NCBI RefSeq assembly: GCF_021390245.1
Contig: NZ_JAJUXH010000009.1
Span: 1 to 64,000 of the forward strand
Source: Dyadobacter sp. CY323
GTDB taxonomy: Bacteria > Bacteroidota > Bacteroidia > Cytophagales > Spirosomataceae
Length of the DNA: 64,000 nucleotides
Direction: 5' to 3'
Part shown: piece by piece, positions 46,633 to 55,669 of the stretch
Position numbering within the stretch: the stretch's first letter is position 1
How the letters are laid out: every line of letters starts with the position of its first letter
The notes under the pieces: generated by a model
Told to the model about the DNA's origin: nothing
The model's database searches: none
What the model saw: only the letters and a program-made list of their open reading frames with translations
Position numbers and translations under genes: made by a program

Positions 46633-47517
46633 TTGAAATTCGCTGCAATAGATATTGGATCCAATGGTGCCCGAATGCAAATCTCATCTGTGTTGCAGGA
46701 TGAAGGTATCTCTCGTTTTAAAAAGGTAGAATACGTCCGCTTTCCGCTAAGATTGGGCCATGATGTTTTTACTCAGGGAAGGATTTCTTCGATGAGCGAG
46801 GACCGGCTGATGAAACTTATGCTGGCTTATCAGCTGCTCATGGAATTGCATGAAGTGGACGACTTTATGGCATGTTCTACCTCGGCAATGCGTGAAGCTG
46901 AAAATGGTTTTGAAGTACGCGACCACATTGCGCAACGTACCGGTATTCATATTCAAATCATTGATGGTCAGCGCGAAGCGGAGCTTGTAAATAATGTCGT
47001 TGTGAAATCGCTGAGTGAAGGTCAGTACATTCACATTGACGTAGGTGGCGGCAGCACAGAACTCAACTTATATAAAGACCGCGTCAAAATCATTGCGAAA
47101 TCGTTCAAACTCGGATCCGTCAGGCTTTTGGAAGGAAAGGAATCCAAGAATTCCTGGTTGAAAATCAAAGAATGGATTAATCAGAATGTCGACTATAATT
47201 TGCCGATTCAGGCAGTTGGCACGGGTGGAAACATTAACAAACTTTTTGATCTCTCATCCAAACTAACCGAGAGTTCCACAAGCATTGACGAAATTGAAAG
47301 AATGAGGGACTACATTGCGAAATTCACATTCGATGAGCGTGTGAATAAATTGCAACTCAACCCCGACCGCGCAGATGTGATTGTTCCGGCCGGCGACATT
47401 TATCTGTCTGCGATGAAATGGGCTGGTGCAAAAGTCATCCACGTTCCTGACGTCGGCCTCAAAGACGGTATGCTTCAGCTATTGTACGATCGGGCATGCC
47501 GCAAAAAAAAGGCCTGA
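46633..47517 (+). CDS. Ppx/GppA family phosphatase
   Basis: The start TTG 46633 (LKFAAIDIGSNGARMQI) places the ATP-binding motif FAAIDIGSN at the N-terminus, as in other family members; no ATG is available and an earlier TTG at 46579 would add a hydrophobic stretch foreign to the family. The protein has 294 residues. HIDVGGGSTELNLY is the second actin-like phosphate motif. It belongs to the exopolyphosphatase/pppGpp phosphatase family, but lacks the C-terminal HD domain of long forms, so the substrate is open. Its stop codon lies inside a terminator stem. Confidence 0.86.
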   Translation: MKFAAIDIGSNGARMQISSVLQDEGISRFKKVEYVRFPLRLGHDVFTQGRISSMSEDRLMKLMLAYQLLMELHEVDDFMACSTSAMREAENGFEVRDHIAQRTGIHIQIIDGQREAELVNNVVVKSLSEGQYIHIDVGGGSTELNLYKDRVKIIAKSFKLGSVRLLEGKESKNSWLKIKEWINQNVDYNLPIQAVGTGGNINKLFDLSSKLTESSTSIDEIERMRDYIAKFTFDERVNKLQLNPDRADVIVPAGDIYLSAMKWAGAKVIHVPDVGLKDGMLQLLYDRACRKKKA

Positions 47518-47530
47518 ACCAGGCCTTTTT
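47506..47530 (+). terminator. Terminator overlapping the ppx/gppA stop codon
   Basis: Arms AAAAAGGCCTG (47506-47516) and CAGGCCTTTTT (47520-47530) pair perfectly around a 3-base loop. The stop codon TGA (47515-47517) lies in the stem and loop. It separates this gene from the convergent SxtJ gene and may serve both. Confidence 0.85.
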
Positions 47531-47553
47531 GATCTTATTAACTTAACTTTTCA

Positions 47554-47925
47554 CTACCAGACCTGTTCAAGGTCTTTCGCGGAATATTTGTGATTTCGTT
47601 CTGTAAAAACGGAATTACCTGACTCTTTCTTCAATCCCAGTGGATTTTTCTTTTTACCCATCCGAGCAAAAACCGCTACCGGAAAAAGTACGACAAAAAA
47701 TACAAGTGAAAGGAGTATTTTGCCATTGATCGCACCTAATATCTCCGCCAGTTTATACCAGCCTTTTACGATCAAATCCCCCGCAACGGGAATTGCCAGA
47801 CTTATCACTCCAATCGCAGCTGCGGCAACGATGAAATAAGGATATCTCGACTTAAAAATATAATACAATACCAGCAATCCGGTTACGATGACCAGCTGGG
47901 CTTTGGTCTTATCTGACTCACTCAT
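47554..47925 (-). CDS. SxtJ-like small membrane protein
   Basis: The 123-residue protein has four hydrophobic segments and a basic tail ending in KKNPLGLKKESGNSVFTE. This composition and its position match the SxtJ family (named from saxitoxin clusters) that in Bacteroidota travels with carbamoyltransferase, SGNH-hydrolase and DUF5989 genes. The role is unknown. It starts 98 bases after the DUF5989 gene on the same strand and is the last gene of that set. The family call rests on context plus topology. Confidence 0.75.
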   Translation of the reverse strand: MSESDKTKAQLVIVTGLLVLYYIFKSRYPYFIVAAAAIGVISLAIPVAGDLIVKGWYKLAEILGAINGKILLSLVFFVVLFPVAVFARMGKKKNPLGLKKESGNSVFTERNHKYSAKDLEQVW

Positions 47926-48023
47926 TTGATTTGTGGAAAAATTTGAACGCGCTGGTACTTATGAAGATACCAGCGCAACTAGTTTTAGTCTCTGATTCAG
48001 GCCTGCGAAACAGACCACGAATT

Positions 48024-48173
48024 TTAGAACAAAGTATAGATAAATGGAGCCACTGCGGACCCACCACCAATCACGATCAGAACCCCGATCAGGAGCAGAA
48101 CGATAATCACCGGAGCAAGCCACCATTTTTTGCGCTCCTTCATAAAAGCAAACAAGTCTGTCAAAAAATCCAT
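48024..48173 (-). CDS. DUF5989 family small membrane protein
   Basis: This 49-residue protein has MDFLTDLFAFMKERKKWW at the N-terminus, a long hydrophobic helix (VIIVLLLIGVLIVIG) and the end APFIYTLF, which is the complete DUF5989 pattern. Such proteins are found beside carbamoyltransferase and SxtJ genes. The frame on the other strand over this region is a shadow. It lies between the SGNH membrane protein (48237) and SxtJ (47925). Confidence 0.82.
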   Translation of the reverse strand: MDFLTDLFAFMKERKKWWLAPVIIVLLLIGVLIVIGGGSAVAPFIYTLF

Positions 48174-48236
48174 TTCCTTTTAATGTTTTAGATTAAATTA
48201 TAAAATTACGTTACTTCAATTCATTAAATCAATGCA

Positions 48237-49352
48237 TCATTTCATCGCATTGTAAAGTCTGTCGGCGATCAATGCATTCAGGGTTGCACTTCCATGACCG
48301 TCATTTTTTCCCACAACACGCTCTTTCTCAGGAATTTTAGTGATACCATCATTTATCCCGACTACGGTTACACCCTTCGAACGGAGGTAATCTTCAACCG
48401 GCTTTGTATACCCAGCACTTTTTTCAATTTGAAACAAAAACGGGATAAACACGGCGTACATTTTAGCATTTGTGCTATCTCTGTATTCGGTCATCTTGGA
48501 GAGATCGCGAAGATGCGCATTAAGAACGGTTGAATCGGTATACGCAGTCTGTACAAACTTTTCAAATGTGCTGAAACCGGTATGAGGCAACTGCCAGTAG
48601 ATAAAATTCGGCAGATAAAACCTTTTCACAATTGTCGCCATGGGCCCCGTCAAATCCGCATATGGTTCAGCGCCAGACAATGTCAATCCCTTTTCTCGTC
48701 CGACCTTTTCGATATCATTCGGGAAATACTCAAGAATGATAATGTCCGGCTTAACGGGGAATTCCGCGAGTCTCTTTGCTTCGTCGCGCGTGTCTGCTCC
48801 CGACATTCCAAGATTATAGACCGAATATTTATCAGGCCCCAACTTCGCTTCAAGCATATTGGAGAAGCGTTCGTTTACATCTTTCAATCCATGTCCGGCG
48901 GCGAAAGAATCTCCGATAACCAGTACATTTTTCTTGGTTGATTCCTGCTTTATTTCTTTATCGTGGTAACCAAGCGTATTCACCGGGTTCCAATATTTCT
49001 CCCACCAGATCTGTGATGCCTTTGACAAAACGCCTTCATGACTTTGCGGGATGTACATGAAGATGATCTCGAGAAAAATAAGTGTAACCACTAACGGAAT
49101 GACAATGGTTACAATATTCGCAATCAATCCTTTCGCTTTACTTTTGACCACCCCATAATAGAAAATGCGGAGGATCTCGATGATCAGCAGGAACCAGAAA
49201 GAGAATTTGGCAAGCCTGACATACCAGCTGTCGCTTTGCGGGAAACCGGGATAATCAAATTTGATGTGAAATTTGTCCGGGTAAAATAAAAAGATAAAAA
49301 GCAGCCCCAGAAAGATCATTCTAACGAGGCTTGTAAAAATTTTAGATGCCAT
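48237..49352 (-). CDS. Membrane-anchored SGNH/GDSL-like hydrolase
   Basis: The protein has 371 residues. Residues 1-110 contain three or four membrane helices. Then comes a SGNH domain with the nucleophile in VLVIGDSFAAGHG, NLGMSGADTRDE (glycine and oxyanion region), LEYFPNDIE (block III N-D) and D-x-x-H in the last 30 residues (NDGHGSATLNALIADRL). It may add or remove acyl groups on an exported glycan or lipid. The gene follows the carbamoyltransferase by about 27 bases. Substrate unknown. Confidence 0.8.
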   Translation of the reverse strand: MASKIFTSLVRMIFLGLLFIFLFYPDKFHIKFDYPGFPQSDSWYVRLAKFSFWFLLIIEILRIFYYGVVKSKAKGLIANIVTIVIPLVVTLIFLEIIFMYIPQSHEGVLSKASQIWWEKYWNPVNTLGYHDKEIKQESTKKNVLVIGDSFAAGHGLKDVNERFSNMLEAKLGPDKYSVYNLGMSGADTRDEAKRLAEFPVKPDIIILEYFPNDIEKVGREKGLTLSGAEPYADLTGPMATIVKRFYLPNFIYWQLPHTGFSTFEKFVQTAYTDSTVLNAHLRDLSKMTEYRDSTNAKMYAVFIPFLFQIEKSAGYTKPVEDYLRSKGVTVVGINDGITKIPEKERVVGKNDGHGSATLNALIADRLYNAMK

Positions 49353-49378
49353 TAGTGATGTTAATCATGGAAGGATAA

Positions 49379-51241
49379 TTAATCCAAAACGAACTCTTCC
49401 TTCCAATTGTCCTTTTCAAGCCACTCCGGTTGTTGTTTCTTGTTGAAAATGAAATTACCAACCACCAGATAGTCCATTTCGGTACGCATAAAACACCTGT
49501 AAGCGTCATTGGGCGTGCAAACAATCGGTTCACCGCGAACGTTGAAACTGGTATTAACGATTACCGCGTAGCCAGTGAGTTGCTTGAAGGAATGAATCAG
49601 ATCGTAATACCTCGGATTGGTATCTTTATGGACTGTCTGGATCCGCGCGGAATAGTCAATATGCGTGATTGATGGGAGGTCGGAGCGCTCGAAGTAAAGC
49701 TTTTCGCGAAGATCAAGCGAACCATAATTAGATGGAACCGGCTTGCGGCGGCTTTCAGCTACTGGATGAACCAGCAGCATGTAAGGTGAAATTCCATCGT
49801 AATCGAAATAATCGGAGCATTCTTCCGCGAGAACGGATGGCGCAAATGGCCGGAAAGATTCGCGGTATTTAATTTTGAGGTTGAGTTTTTTCTGCATTTC
49901 GGCATTTCTTGGATCTCCCAGTATGCTTCGTCCACCCAATGCACGCGGCCCGAATTCCATGCGTCCCTGCACCCAGCCTACTACATTTCCTTCGGCAAGT
50001 AATTTCGCAGCCTCATCCGTAAGTTCCTGAAAATTATCGTAGTAAGTGTAAACTGCTTTGTATTTTTTTGCAGTCAGTGCCACATCCAGATCCGAGAAGG
50101 TTGGACCCAGATAAGAACCTCTCATTGCATCTGCTTTCCAGGTAACTGTTCTTTCCTGACCGAAATAAATGTGGTACGCAGCTTGCGCCGCTCCTAATGC
50201 GCCACCGGCATCACCCGCAGCAGGTTGAATGAAAATGTCCTTAAAAATATTGGCTTTCTGAAGCTTGCCGTTTGATACGCAATTCAATGCAACACCGCCA
50301 GCCATACACAAATAATCAGCACCTGTTAATCGTTTCGCTTCTTTCGCCATTCTGATCACCGCTTCTTCCGTGATATTCTGAATTGCAAGACCCAAATTAC
50401 AATGCATGGCTTCTAGCGGATCTTCCGGCCTTCTTGTTTTGAATCCGAAAAGAGCCTCCCATTTATGCTCATTCACCATTTTCAGGCCGGTTGCATAATC
50501 AAAGTACTCCTGATCAAGCCAAACGGAACCATCTTCTTTTAAATCGACAAGGTCTCTCAGTATGATTTCCTCATACTTTTTAATGTCAGGAGAATGCGGA
50601 TCTCCGTAAGGTGCAAGTCCCATGAGTTTGTACTCGCCGGAATTCACCCGAAAACCTAAGAAATAAGTAAATGCTGAATATAGCAGACCAAGTGAATGCG
50701 GGAATCGCAACTCCTTTAAAATACTGATATCCTTTCCTTCGCCGAGACAAATGGAGGCTGTCGCCCATTCACCCACCCCGTCGATTGTCAGAATAGCCGA
50801 TTTTTCAAATGGAGATGGGTAATACGCACTGGCTGCGTGCGACAAGTGATGCTCAGGGAAGAGCATTTTTACTTTTTTCTTTTTGTCGTACCCAAGCTTA
50901 ACCAGCTCCTCATTGATCAGACGTTTTAAGAACATCTTTTCCTTGATCCATACCGGCATTGCGGTTAAAAAGGATTTTACTCCTTTGGGGGCAAAAGCAT
51001 AATACGTTTCGAGTAATCTTTCGAATTTCAGGAGAGGTTTGTCATAAAAAACGATTGCATCAAGCTCGTTAATGGATAAACCGCCGTATTCCAGGCAAAA
51101 TGATACCGCATTGGAGGGGAAACCTGGATCGTGTTTTTTACGGGTAAACCGTTCTTCCTGGGCTGCTGCTACAATTTCACCGTTATCAATAAGAGCTGCC
51201 GCAGAATCATGATAGAAGGCCGAAATACCTAGAATTTTCAT
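49379..51241 (-). CDS. Carbamoyltransferase (TobZ/NodU-like)
   Basis: This 620-residue protein has an N-terminal YrdC-like/actin-fold half: MKILGISAFYHDSAAALI, EHHLSHAASAYYPSPF and LTIDGVGEWATAS, which hold the metal and ATP sites. The C-terminal half has GNVVGWVQGRMEFGPRALG and NTSFNVRGEPIV, both diagnostic of NodU/CmcH/TobZ enzymes. These transfer a carbamoyl group from carbamoyl phosphate, via carbamoyl-adenylate, to a hydroxyl of a sugar or natural product. In this setting the acceptor may be a surface glycan. Confidence 0.92.
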   Translation of the reverse strand: MKILGISAFYHDSAAALIDNGEIVAAAQEERFTRKKHDPGFPSNAVSFCLEYGGLSINELDAIVFYDKPLLKFERLLETYYAFAPKGVKSFLTAMPVWIKEKMFLKRLINEELVKLGYDKKKKVKMLFPEHHLSHAASAYYPSPFEKSAILTIDGVGEWATASICLGEGKDISILKELRFPHSLGLLYSAFTYFLGFRVNSGEYKLMGLAPYGDPHSPDIKKYEEIILRDLVDLKEDGSVWLDQEYFDYATGLKMVNEHKWEALFGFKTRRPEDPLEAMHCNLGLAIQNITEEAVIRMAKEAKRLTGADYLCMAGGVALNCVSNGKLQKANIFKDIFIQPAAGDAGGALGAAQAAYHIYFGQERTVTWKADAMRGSYLGPTFSDLDVALTAKKYKAVYTYYDNFQELTDEAAKLLAEGNVVGWVQGRMEFGPRALGGRSILGDPRNAEMQKKLNLKIKYRESFRPFAPSVLAEECSDYFDYDGISPYMLLVHPVAESRRKPVPSNYGSLDLREKLYFERSDLPSITHIDYSARIQTVHKDTNPRYYDLIHSFKQLTGYAVIVNTSFNVRGEPIVCTPNDAYRCFMRTEMDYLVVGNFIFNKKQQPEWLEKDNWKEEFVLD

Positions 51242-51374
51242 TAAGTGTTTAAATTATGTGTACAGTTACTCCTATACCGTCCAAAAGGCGTGCAAGTTAA
51301 GCATTTTGCTCAACCGTGCAATTCAGGGAGACCTTGTCTGCCAATGGTAACAGGAGTTTAATAGTCATTCCAGC

Positions 51375-52409
51375 TTATTTAACGATCTTTTCACGTATAA
51401 TAAATCCTGCCATTTCATGAGCAAACCTTTGAGCACCAGCTTCACTCACATGGCATACGTCACAGAATAAAGTCGAATCTTTTGGCATTGTTGCTTCCAT
51501 ATCCAAAAACGGCATCCGGTATTTCTTAACCAACTTCCGTAGTCCCATATTGTGTATTTCAATGCCTTTGTGCACGTTTTCAGGAAGTCCCCATATCGTG
51601 ACCGGGGACGCGAAACGGCAGCCTGCGAAATGTTTCATGTCTTTTTCCTTGCCCGTCAATTTCACATTGGGTGGAAAATAACTTGCATAGCTCATCAGCA
51701 CCAGCTTATCCCCGCGCGACGCCGCGGTTTTGATCAAACGCTCGATATTCTTTTGGTAAGGTACCGCTGTTTTAATGTCTGAACCGAAAACCGCATAAGC
51801 CGGATCTACTTTATCCTGACTGATAAAAACCCTTTTCTTAATGTTATCCCGTATAAACCGGATCGCTTTGTCGACGACATACGGGATGACTGTAATATTA
51901 ATTTCGGGATGGGCTTGCAGCAGGTAAATCCCGTCGTACCATTGGATATGGGAGTAATCTTGTCTGAAATCTTTCGCCGGAATATTATTAGCCCGGTTCT
52001 CATTAATGGCCTCATAGTAAAAAACCAGGTCAAAACGCTGCTTGTCCAGTAATGTATACTTGAGAGCATTATCAAGTGAAGTATGACCTGCGCCCGCTAT
52101 ATTGTAGAATGCGAATTTTCTGTCTTTGTATTCATCTTTAAGGATTGTATCCAGGCGGGCTTCCAGGTTAGACCAGGGTGTACTTACGACAGATCCTCCG
52201 AGAATCAGGACGTCAAAAATATCATCGTTACTCTTTATATCTTTTTGCCGGACGGGATCCAGATTGGTATAGTAACTTTTATAAATATTGTCGGAAGGTT
52301 TGAAAAAGGGATAACCAAAGAAAACCAGAGTTAATCGAAGCAAAATCTCCGTGAGGAGGAAAAGGATGAGGAAGAATATCGCAGAAAAAAGAAATAAGCG
52401 CAACTTCAT
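51375..52409 (-). CDS. SGNH-like hydrolase with N-terminal membrane anchor
   Basis: ATG 52409 begins MKLRLFLFSAIFFLILFLL, a membrane anchor; a longer frame from 52442 has no signal. The protein has 344 residues. The domain contains FDVLILGGSVVSTPWSN, where the GDS-type nucleophile block reads GGS, and a C-terminal DVCHVSEAGAQRFAHEMA that supplies D-x-x-H. It is probably acyl-modifying. It precedes the carbamoyltransferase by 133 bases on the same strand and starts the cluster. Confidence 0.72.
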   Translation of the reverse strand: MKLRLFLFSAIFFLILFLLTEILLRLTLVFFGYPFFKPSDNIYKSYYTNLDPVRQKDIKSNDDIFDVLILGGSVVSTPWSNLEARLDTILKDEYKDRKFAFYNIAGAGHTSLDNALKYTLLDKQRFDLVFYYEAINENRANNIPAKDFRQDYSHIQWYDGIYLLQAHPEINITVIPYVVDKAIRFIRDNIKKRVFISQDKVDPAYAVFGSDIKTAVPYQKNIERLIKTAASRGDKLVLMSYASYFPPNVKLTGKEKDMKHFAGCRFASPVTIWGLPENVHKGIEIHNMGLRKLVKKYRMPFLDMEATMPKDSTLFCDVCHVSEAGAQRFAHEMAGFIIREKIVK

Positions 52410-52509
52410 TACGAGCGTTAAAAACGGACAGGTTATATGCAAATATAGTAATCCGCAAAAACTTTAATGCATTTAATTATCTACCGTAAATTTCAGATTG
52501 CCTGCACCA

Positions 52510-52938
52510 TTAGGCTAGTATTTTTGTAGGCTTATGTGCCTCATCCAAAGCCACAAACGTAAAAATACCGGTCACAGCCTTCTCCCGACCTTCTTCATAC
52601 ATTTTCTCGACAAAAATATCGACTCTCACCTTCATACTGGTGTTGCCGACCGTCTCAACTCTTCCGACGAGTTCGATGATCGTCCCAGCCGGAATGGGGT
52701 GAGTAAAATCAATGCGGTCCGAAGAAACTGTAACACAACGCAGCCTGGAAAACCGTGTGGCAGCAATGAACGCTACTTCATCCATCATCGATAATGCGGT
52801 TCCACCGAAAAGCGTATCGTAATGGTTGGTATTATTTGGAAAAACAGTTTTAAAAACCCTTGCTTCCGAGGCGGTAATCTTTTCTTCTAGTGTCAAAATT
52901 CTCTTGGTTTTGGTAATTGTATGGTCAGGGGTGGACAT
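52510..52938 (-). CDS. Acyl-CoA thioesterase (YciA/BFIT-like hotdog)
   Basis: This 142-residue protein has one hotdog domain with the family segments FPNNTNHYDTLFGGTALSMM, DEVAFIAATRFS and RIDFTHPIPAGTIIELVGRV. The Asp of GGTALSMMDE is the likely catalytic residue. It hydrolyses acyl-CoA esters in the cytoplasm. Its first few codons lie inside the inverted repeat at 52923-53120, so the protein's N-terminal residues (MSTPDHT) appear to come from the repeat. A start further in is possible. Confidence 0.88.
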   Translation of the reverse strand: MSTPDHTITKTKRILTLEEKITASEARVFKTVFPNNTNHYDTLFGGTALSMMDEVAFIAATRFSRLRCVTVSSDRIDFTHPIPAGTIIELVGRVETVGNTSMKVRVDIFVEKMYEEGREKAVTGIFTFVALDEAHKPTKILA

Positions 52939-53120
52939 TTGTTGTCATTTGTTGTCACTTATTGTCGTGGGTTGTTTGGGGTAGTTCGATGTGGTTAATT
53001 AAATATTCTAAAAAAAAATGTTCTAAAACAGCCCAAAACAACTCCAAACCATTTTGATCGATTTCGAACAATCCTGAACAACAAATGACAATAAGTGACA
53101 ACAAATGACCATCCCTGACC
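52923..53120. repeat. Inverted GTCATT-family element between thioesterase and metE
   Basis: The left arm (52923-52990) has ten-base units ATTTGTTGTC, ATTTGTTGTC, ACTTATTGTC. The right arm (about 53060-53120) is its reverse complement with few changes: AACAACAAATGACAATAAGTGACAACAAATGACC. The middle is AT-rich with an A8 run. Both edges carry GGTCAGGG/CCCTGACC-like ends. The element overlaps the thioesterase start and ends 20 bases before the metE stop. It shares unit type and layout with 31805-32050. Confidence 0.8.
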
Positions 53121-53138
53121 GTCCTGACAAATGCCAAC

Positions 53139-55466
53139 CTACCCCTGGCTCACCGCCACAACTGATTCACGGAGCAAGTTAGCTGCTGAAATCATATTGC
53201 GCAAAGCGGCTTCGGTTTCTGGCCATTTTCGTGTTTTCAAGCCGCAGTCCGGGTTTACCCATAAGTTTCTGGCTGGGATCACTTTCAGTGCTTTTTCTAA
53301 CAAAAACACCATTTCATCCACCGTCGGAACCCTCGGCGAGTGAATGTCATAAACACCAGGGCCAATCTCATTTGGATAATTAAAGTTGGCAAATGCATCC
53401 AGTAACTCCATTTGCGAACGCGAAGTCTCAATCGTAATCACATCGGCATCCATGGCCGCAATGGAATCGATAATATCATTAAACTCCGAATAACACATAT
53501 GCGTGTGGATTTGCGTCTGATCAGCGACACCTGCGGCACTAAGCCTGAATGCATCCACAGCCCAGGTTAAATACGTTTTCCACGCATGTTTCCGCAACGG
53601 TAATCCTTCCCGAATGGCAGGTTCGTCAATTTGAATAACCTTGATACCGGCTTTTTCGAGGTCGACAACTTCATCACGGATCGCCAGGCCGATCTGGAAT
53701 GCAGTATCCTTTCTCGGCTGATCGTCTCGCACAAATGACCATTGCAAAATCGTTACCGGGCCAGTCAGCATCCCTTTTACCAGTTTTTCAGAATTGGCTT
53801 GTGCAAAAGCAGACCATTTTACGGTCATCGCCTCGGGACGTTCTACATCTCCAAAAATGATCGGAGGTTTCACACAACGGCTGCCGTAACTTTGTACCCA
53901 TCCATTTTGTGTAAAAACAAATCCGGACAAACTTTCGCCGAAGTACTCGACCATATCATTCCGTTCGAATTCCCCGTGAACCAGCACGTCGATGCCCAGA
54001 TCTTCCTGCCATCTGAGAGACTTCACAATCTCTTCCCGGATCCGATCTTCATAATCGTCCTGGGTCAAAACGCCCTTTTTCAGGTTAGCTCTCAGTTGAC
54101 GGACGTCATCGGTTTGCGGAAAAGAGCCGATTGTCGTGGACGGGAAAAGAGGCAATTTTAGTTTTTCAAGCTGAATAGCCTGACGCTCCGGAAAAGTGCT
54201 CAATCTCTCAAAATCACGATCTACAATCTCCTCTGCGCGTTTTTTAACATGTGGTTTATGGATTAATGAAGAATTGCGGCGGCTTTCAATGGCTGTCTGG
54301 TTTTCAACAAATGCATTTTCACTCTTCCAATCGGTTTTAGCGAGTGCAGTTATTTCCGAAACTTCATGCAGTTTTTGTTTTGCGAAAGCCATCCAGTTTT
54401 TTATTTCCAGGGTCAAAACCGTCACATTCGTTTCCAAATCCAGGTCGTGCGGACTGTGCAGCAAGGAAGATGAAGGTGCCACCATCACTCGATTTTCACC
54501 TAAAACTTCCACTGCCTTTGTAATGAAGTCCAGCGATTTTTGATAATCATTTTTCCAGATATTTCTGCCATCAACTACTCCTAACGAGAGCTTTTTAGTT
54601 GATGAAACAAAATCTTCATCATTCAGAATGGCTGGAAGCGTTTCCGCGCCCCTCGTCAGATCAATGTGCAGGGCATCAACCGACAATGCAGTTGCAGTCG
54701 ACAAATTGTCTTCAAGTGCCCCGAAATACGTGGCTACCAGAATGCGCAACGTCGGTAATGCTTCCCGGAGCTGCGCATATGCGCTCTGAAATGCAAGCTT
54801 TTGCTTTTCTGTCAGATCCAGAACAAGGCCGGGCTCGTCCAGTTGTACCCATTCCGCTCCTCTCGACGACAGTTCTTTGAGAACCGATATATACACCGGC
54901 AAAAGGTTGTCTAGCAGATCTATTTTATCGAAACCAGCCTCCTTTTCCTTACCCAATAGCAGGTAAGTTACCGGACCAATCAAAACTGGCTTGGTAGTAA
55001 TTCCTTTTTGCAATGCATCCTCAAATTCAAGCAGTACCTTGTCGGAATATGGCTTGAATTTCTGATTTGCAGTAAATTCCGGAACGAGGTAATGGTAATT
55101 TGTATCAAACCATTTTGTCATTTCCATGGCTTTCACATCTGTATTATCGCGCTGGAAACCCCGCGCCATCGCGAAATAAAGATCGAGCTCGTTGTTTGAC
55201 TTTCCATCGATTAGCTGGTAATAACGTTCCGGGATAGCACCGACCATCATCGACGTATCCAGTACCTGATCGTACAAAGAAAAATCATTGGAGGGGATCA
55301 GGTCAATGCCTGCATTTTTCTGGATCTCCCAGTTCTGATGACGGATCTTCCGGGCGGTTTTTTGAAGTTCATCCCGGTTGATCTTTCCAGCCCAATACTG
55401 TTCACTGGCTTTTTTGAGTTCGCGTTGGCTACCGACGCGTGGGTAACCGAGGTTGTGTGACAACAT
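53139..55466 (-). CDS. metE: Cobalamin-independent methionine synthase
   Basis: The 775-residue protein has the MetE length. The N-terminal barrel starts with SHNLGYPRVGSQRELKKA, and the C-terminal catalytic barrel has TTIGSFPQTDDVRQLR and, later, the zinc ligands in THMCYSEFND (His, Cys) and NPDCGLKTRKW (Cys) near the end. It transfers methyl from 5-methyltetrahydropteroyl-triglutamate to homocysteine without B12. A cobalamin riboswitch lies upstream, so it should be off when B12 is available. The partner enzyme is MetH (37917-41741). Confidence 0.95.
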   Translation of the reverse strand: MLSHNLGYPRVGSQRELKKASEQYWAGKINRDELQKTARKIRHQNWEIQKNAGIDLIPSNDFSLYDQVLDTSMMVGAIPERYYQLIDGKSNNELDLYFAMARGFQRDNTDVKAMEMTKWFDTNYHYLVPEFTANQKFKPYSDKVLLEFEDALQKGITTKPVLIGPVTYLLLGKEKEAGFDKIDLLDNLLPVYISVLKELSSRGAEWVQLDEPGLVLDLTEKQKLAFQSAYAQLREALPTLRILVATYFGALEDNLSTATALSVDALHIDLTRGAETLPAILNDEDFVSSTKKLSLGVVDGRNIWKNDYQKSLDFITKAVEVLGENRVMVAPSSSLLHSPHDLDLETNVTVLTLEIKNWMAFAKQKLHEVSEITALAKTDWKSENAFVENQTAIESRRNSSLIHKPHVKKRAEEIVDRDFERLSTFPERQAIQLEKLKLPLFPSTTIGSFPQTDDVRQLRANLKKGVLTQDDYEDRIREEIVKSLRWQEDLGIDVLVHGEFERNDMVEYFGESLSGFVFTQNGWVQSYGSRCVKPPIIFGDVERPEAMTVKWSAFAQANSEKLVKGMLTGPVTILQWSFVRDDQPRKDTAFQIGLAIRDEVVDLEKAGIKVIQIDEPAIREGLPLRKHAWKTYLTWAVDAFRLSAAGVADQTQIHTHMCYSEFNDIIDSIAAMDADVITIETSRSQMELLDAFANFNYPNEIGPGVYDIHSPRVPTVDEMVFLLEKALKVIPARNLWVNPDCGLKTRKWPETEAALRNMISAANLLRESVVAVSQG

Positions 55467-55669
55467 AGCAATTGTGTTTAAGAGTTAATAAAAACCCTTT
55501 GAAAACACCCTCCCATCCTGATTTGACTTTGATAAAAAGATTGATCAGTACTGAATACAGTCATCCGGGCAGCCAGTTTGCGAACGATCGTGCATTGGCA
55601 TATGGAAATATGTATTTTGAGTAAATCAATGCGTGACAATTCTCCTGACGTGAGAGAAAGGCCATTGAG

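Noticed and set aside
47931..48191. Plus-strand open frame of 86 codons
   Set aside because: It is the shadow of the DUF5989 gene on the minus strand (48024-48173).
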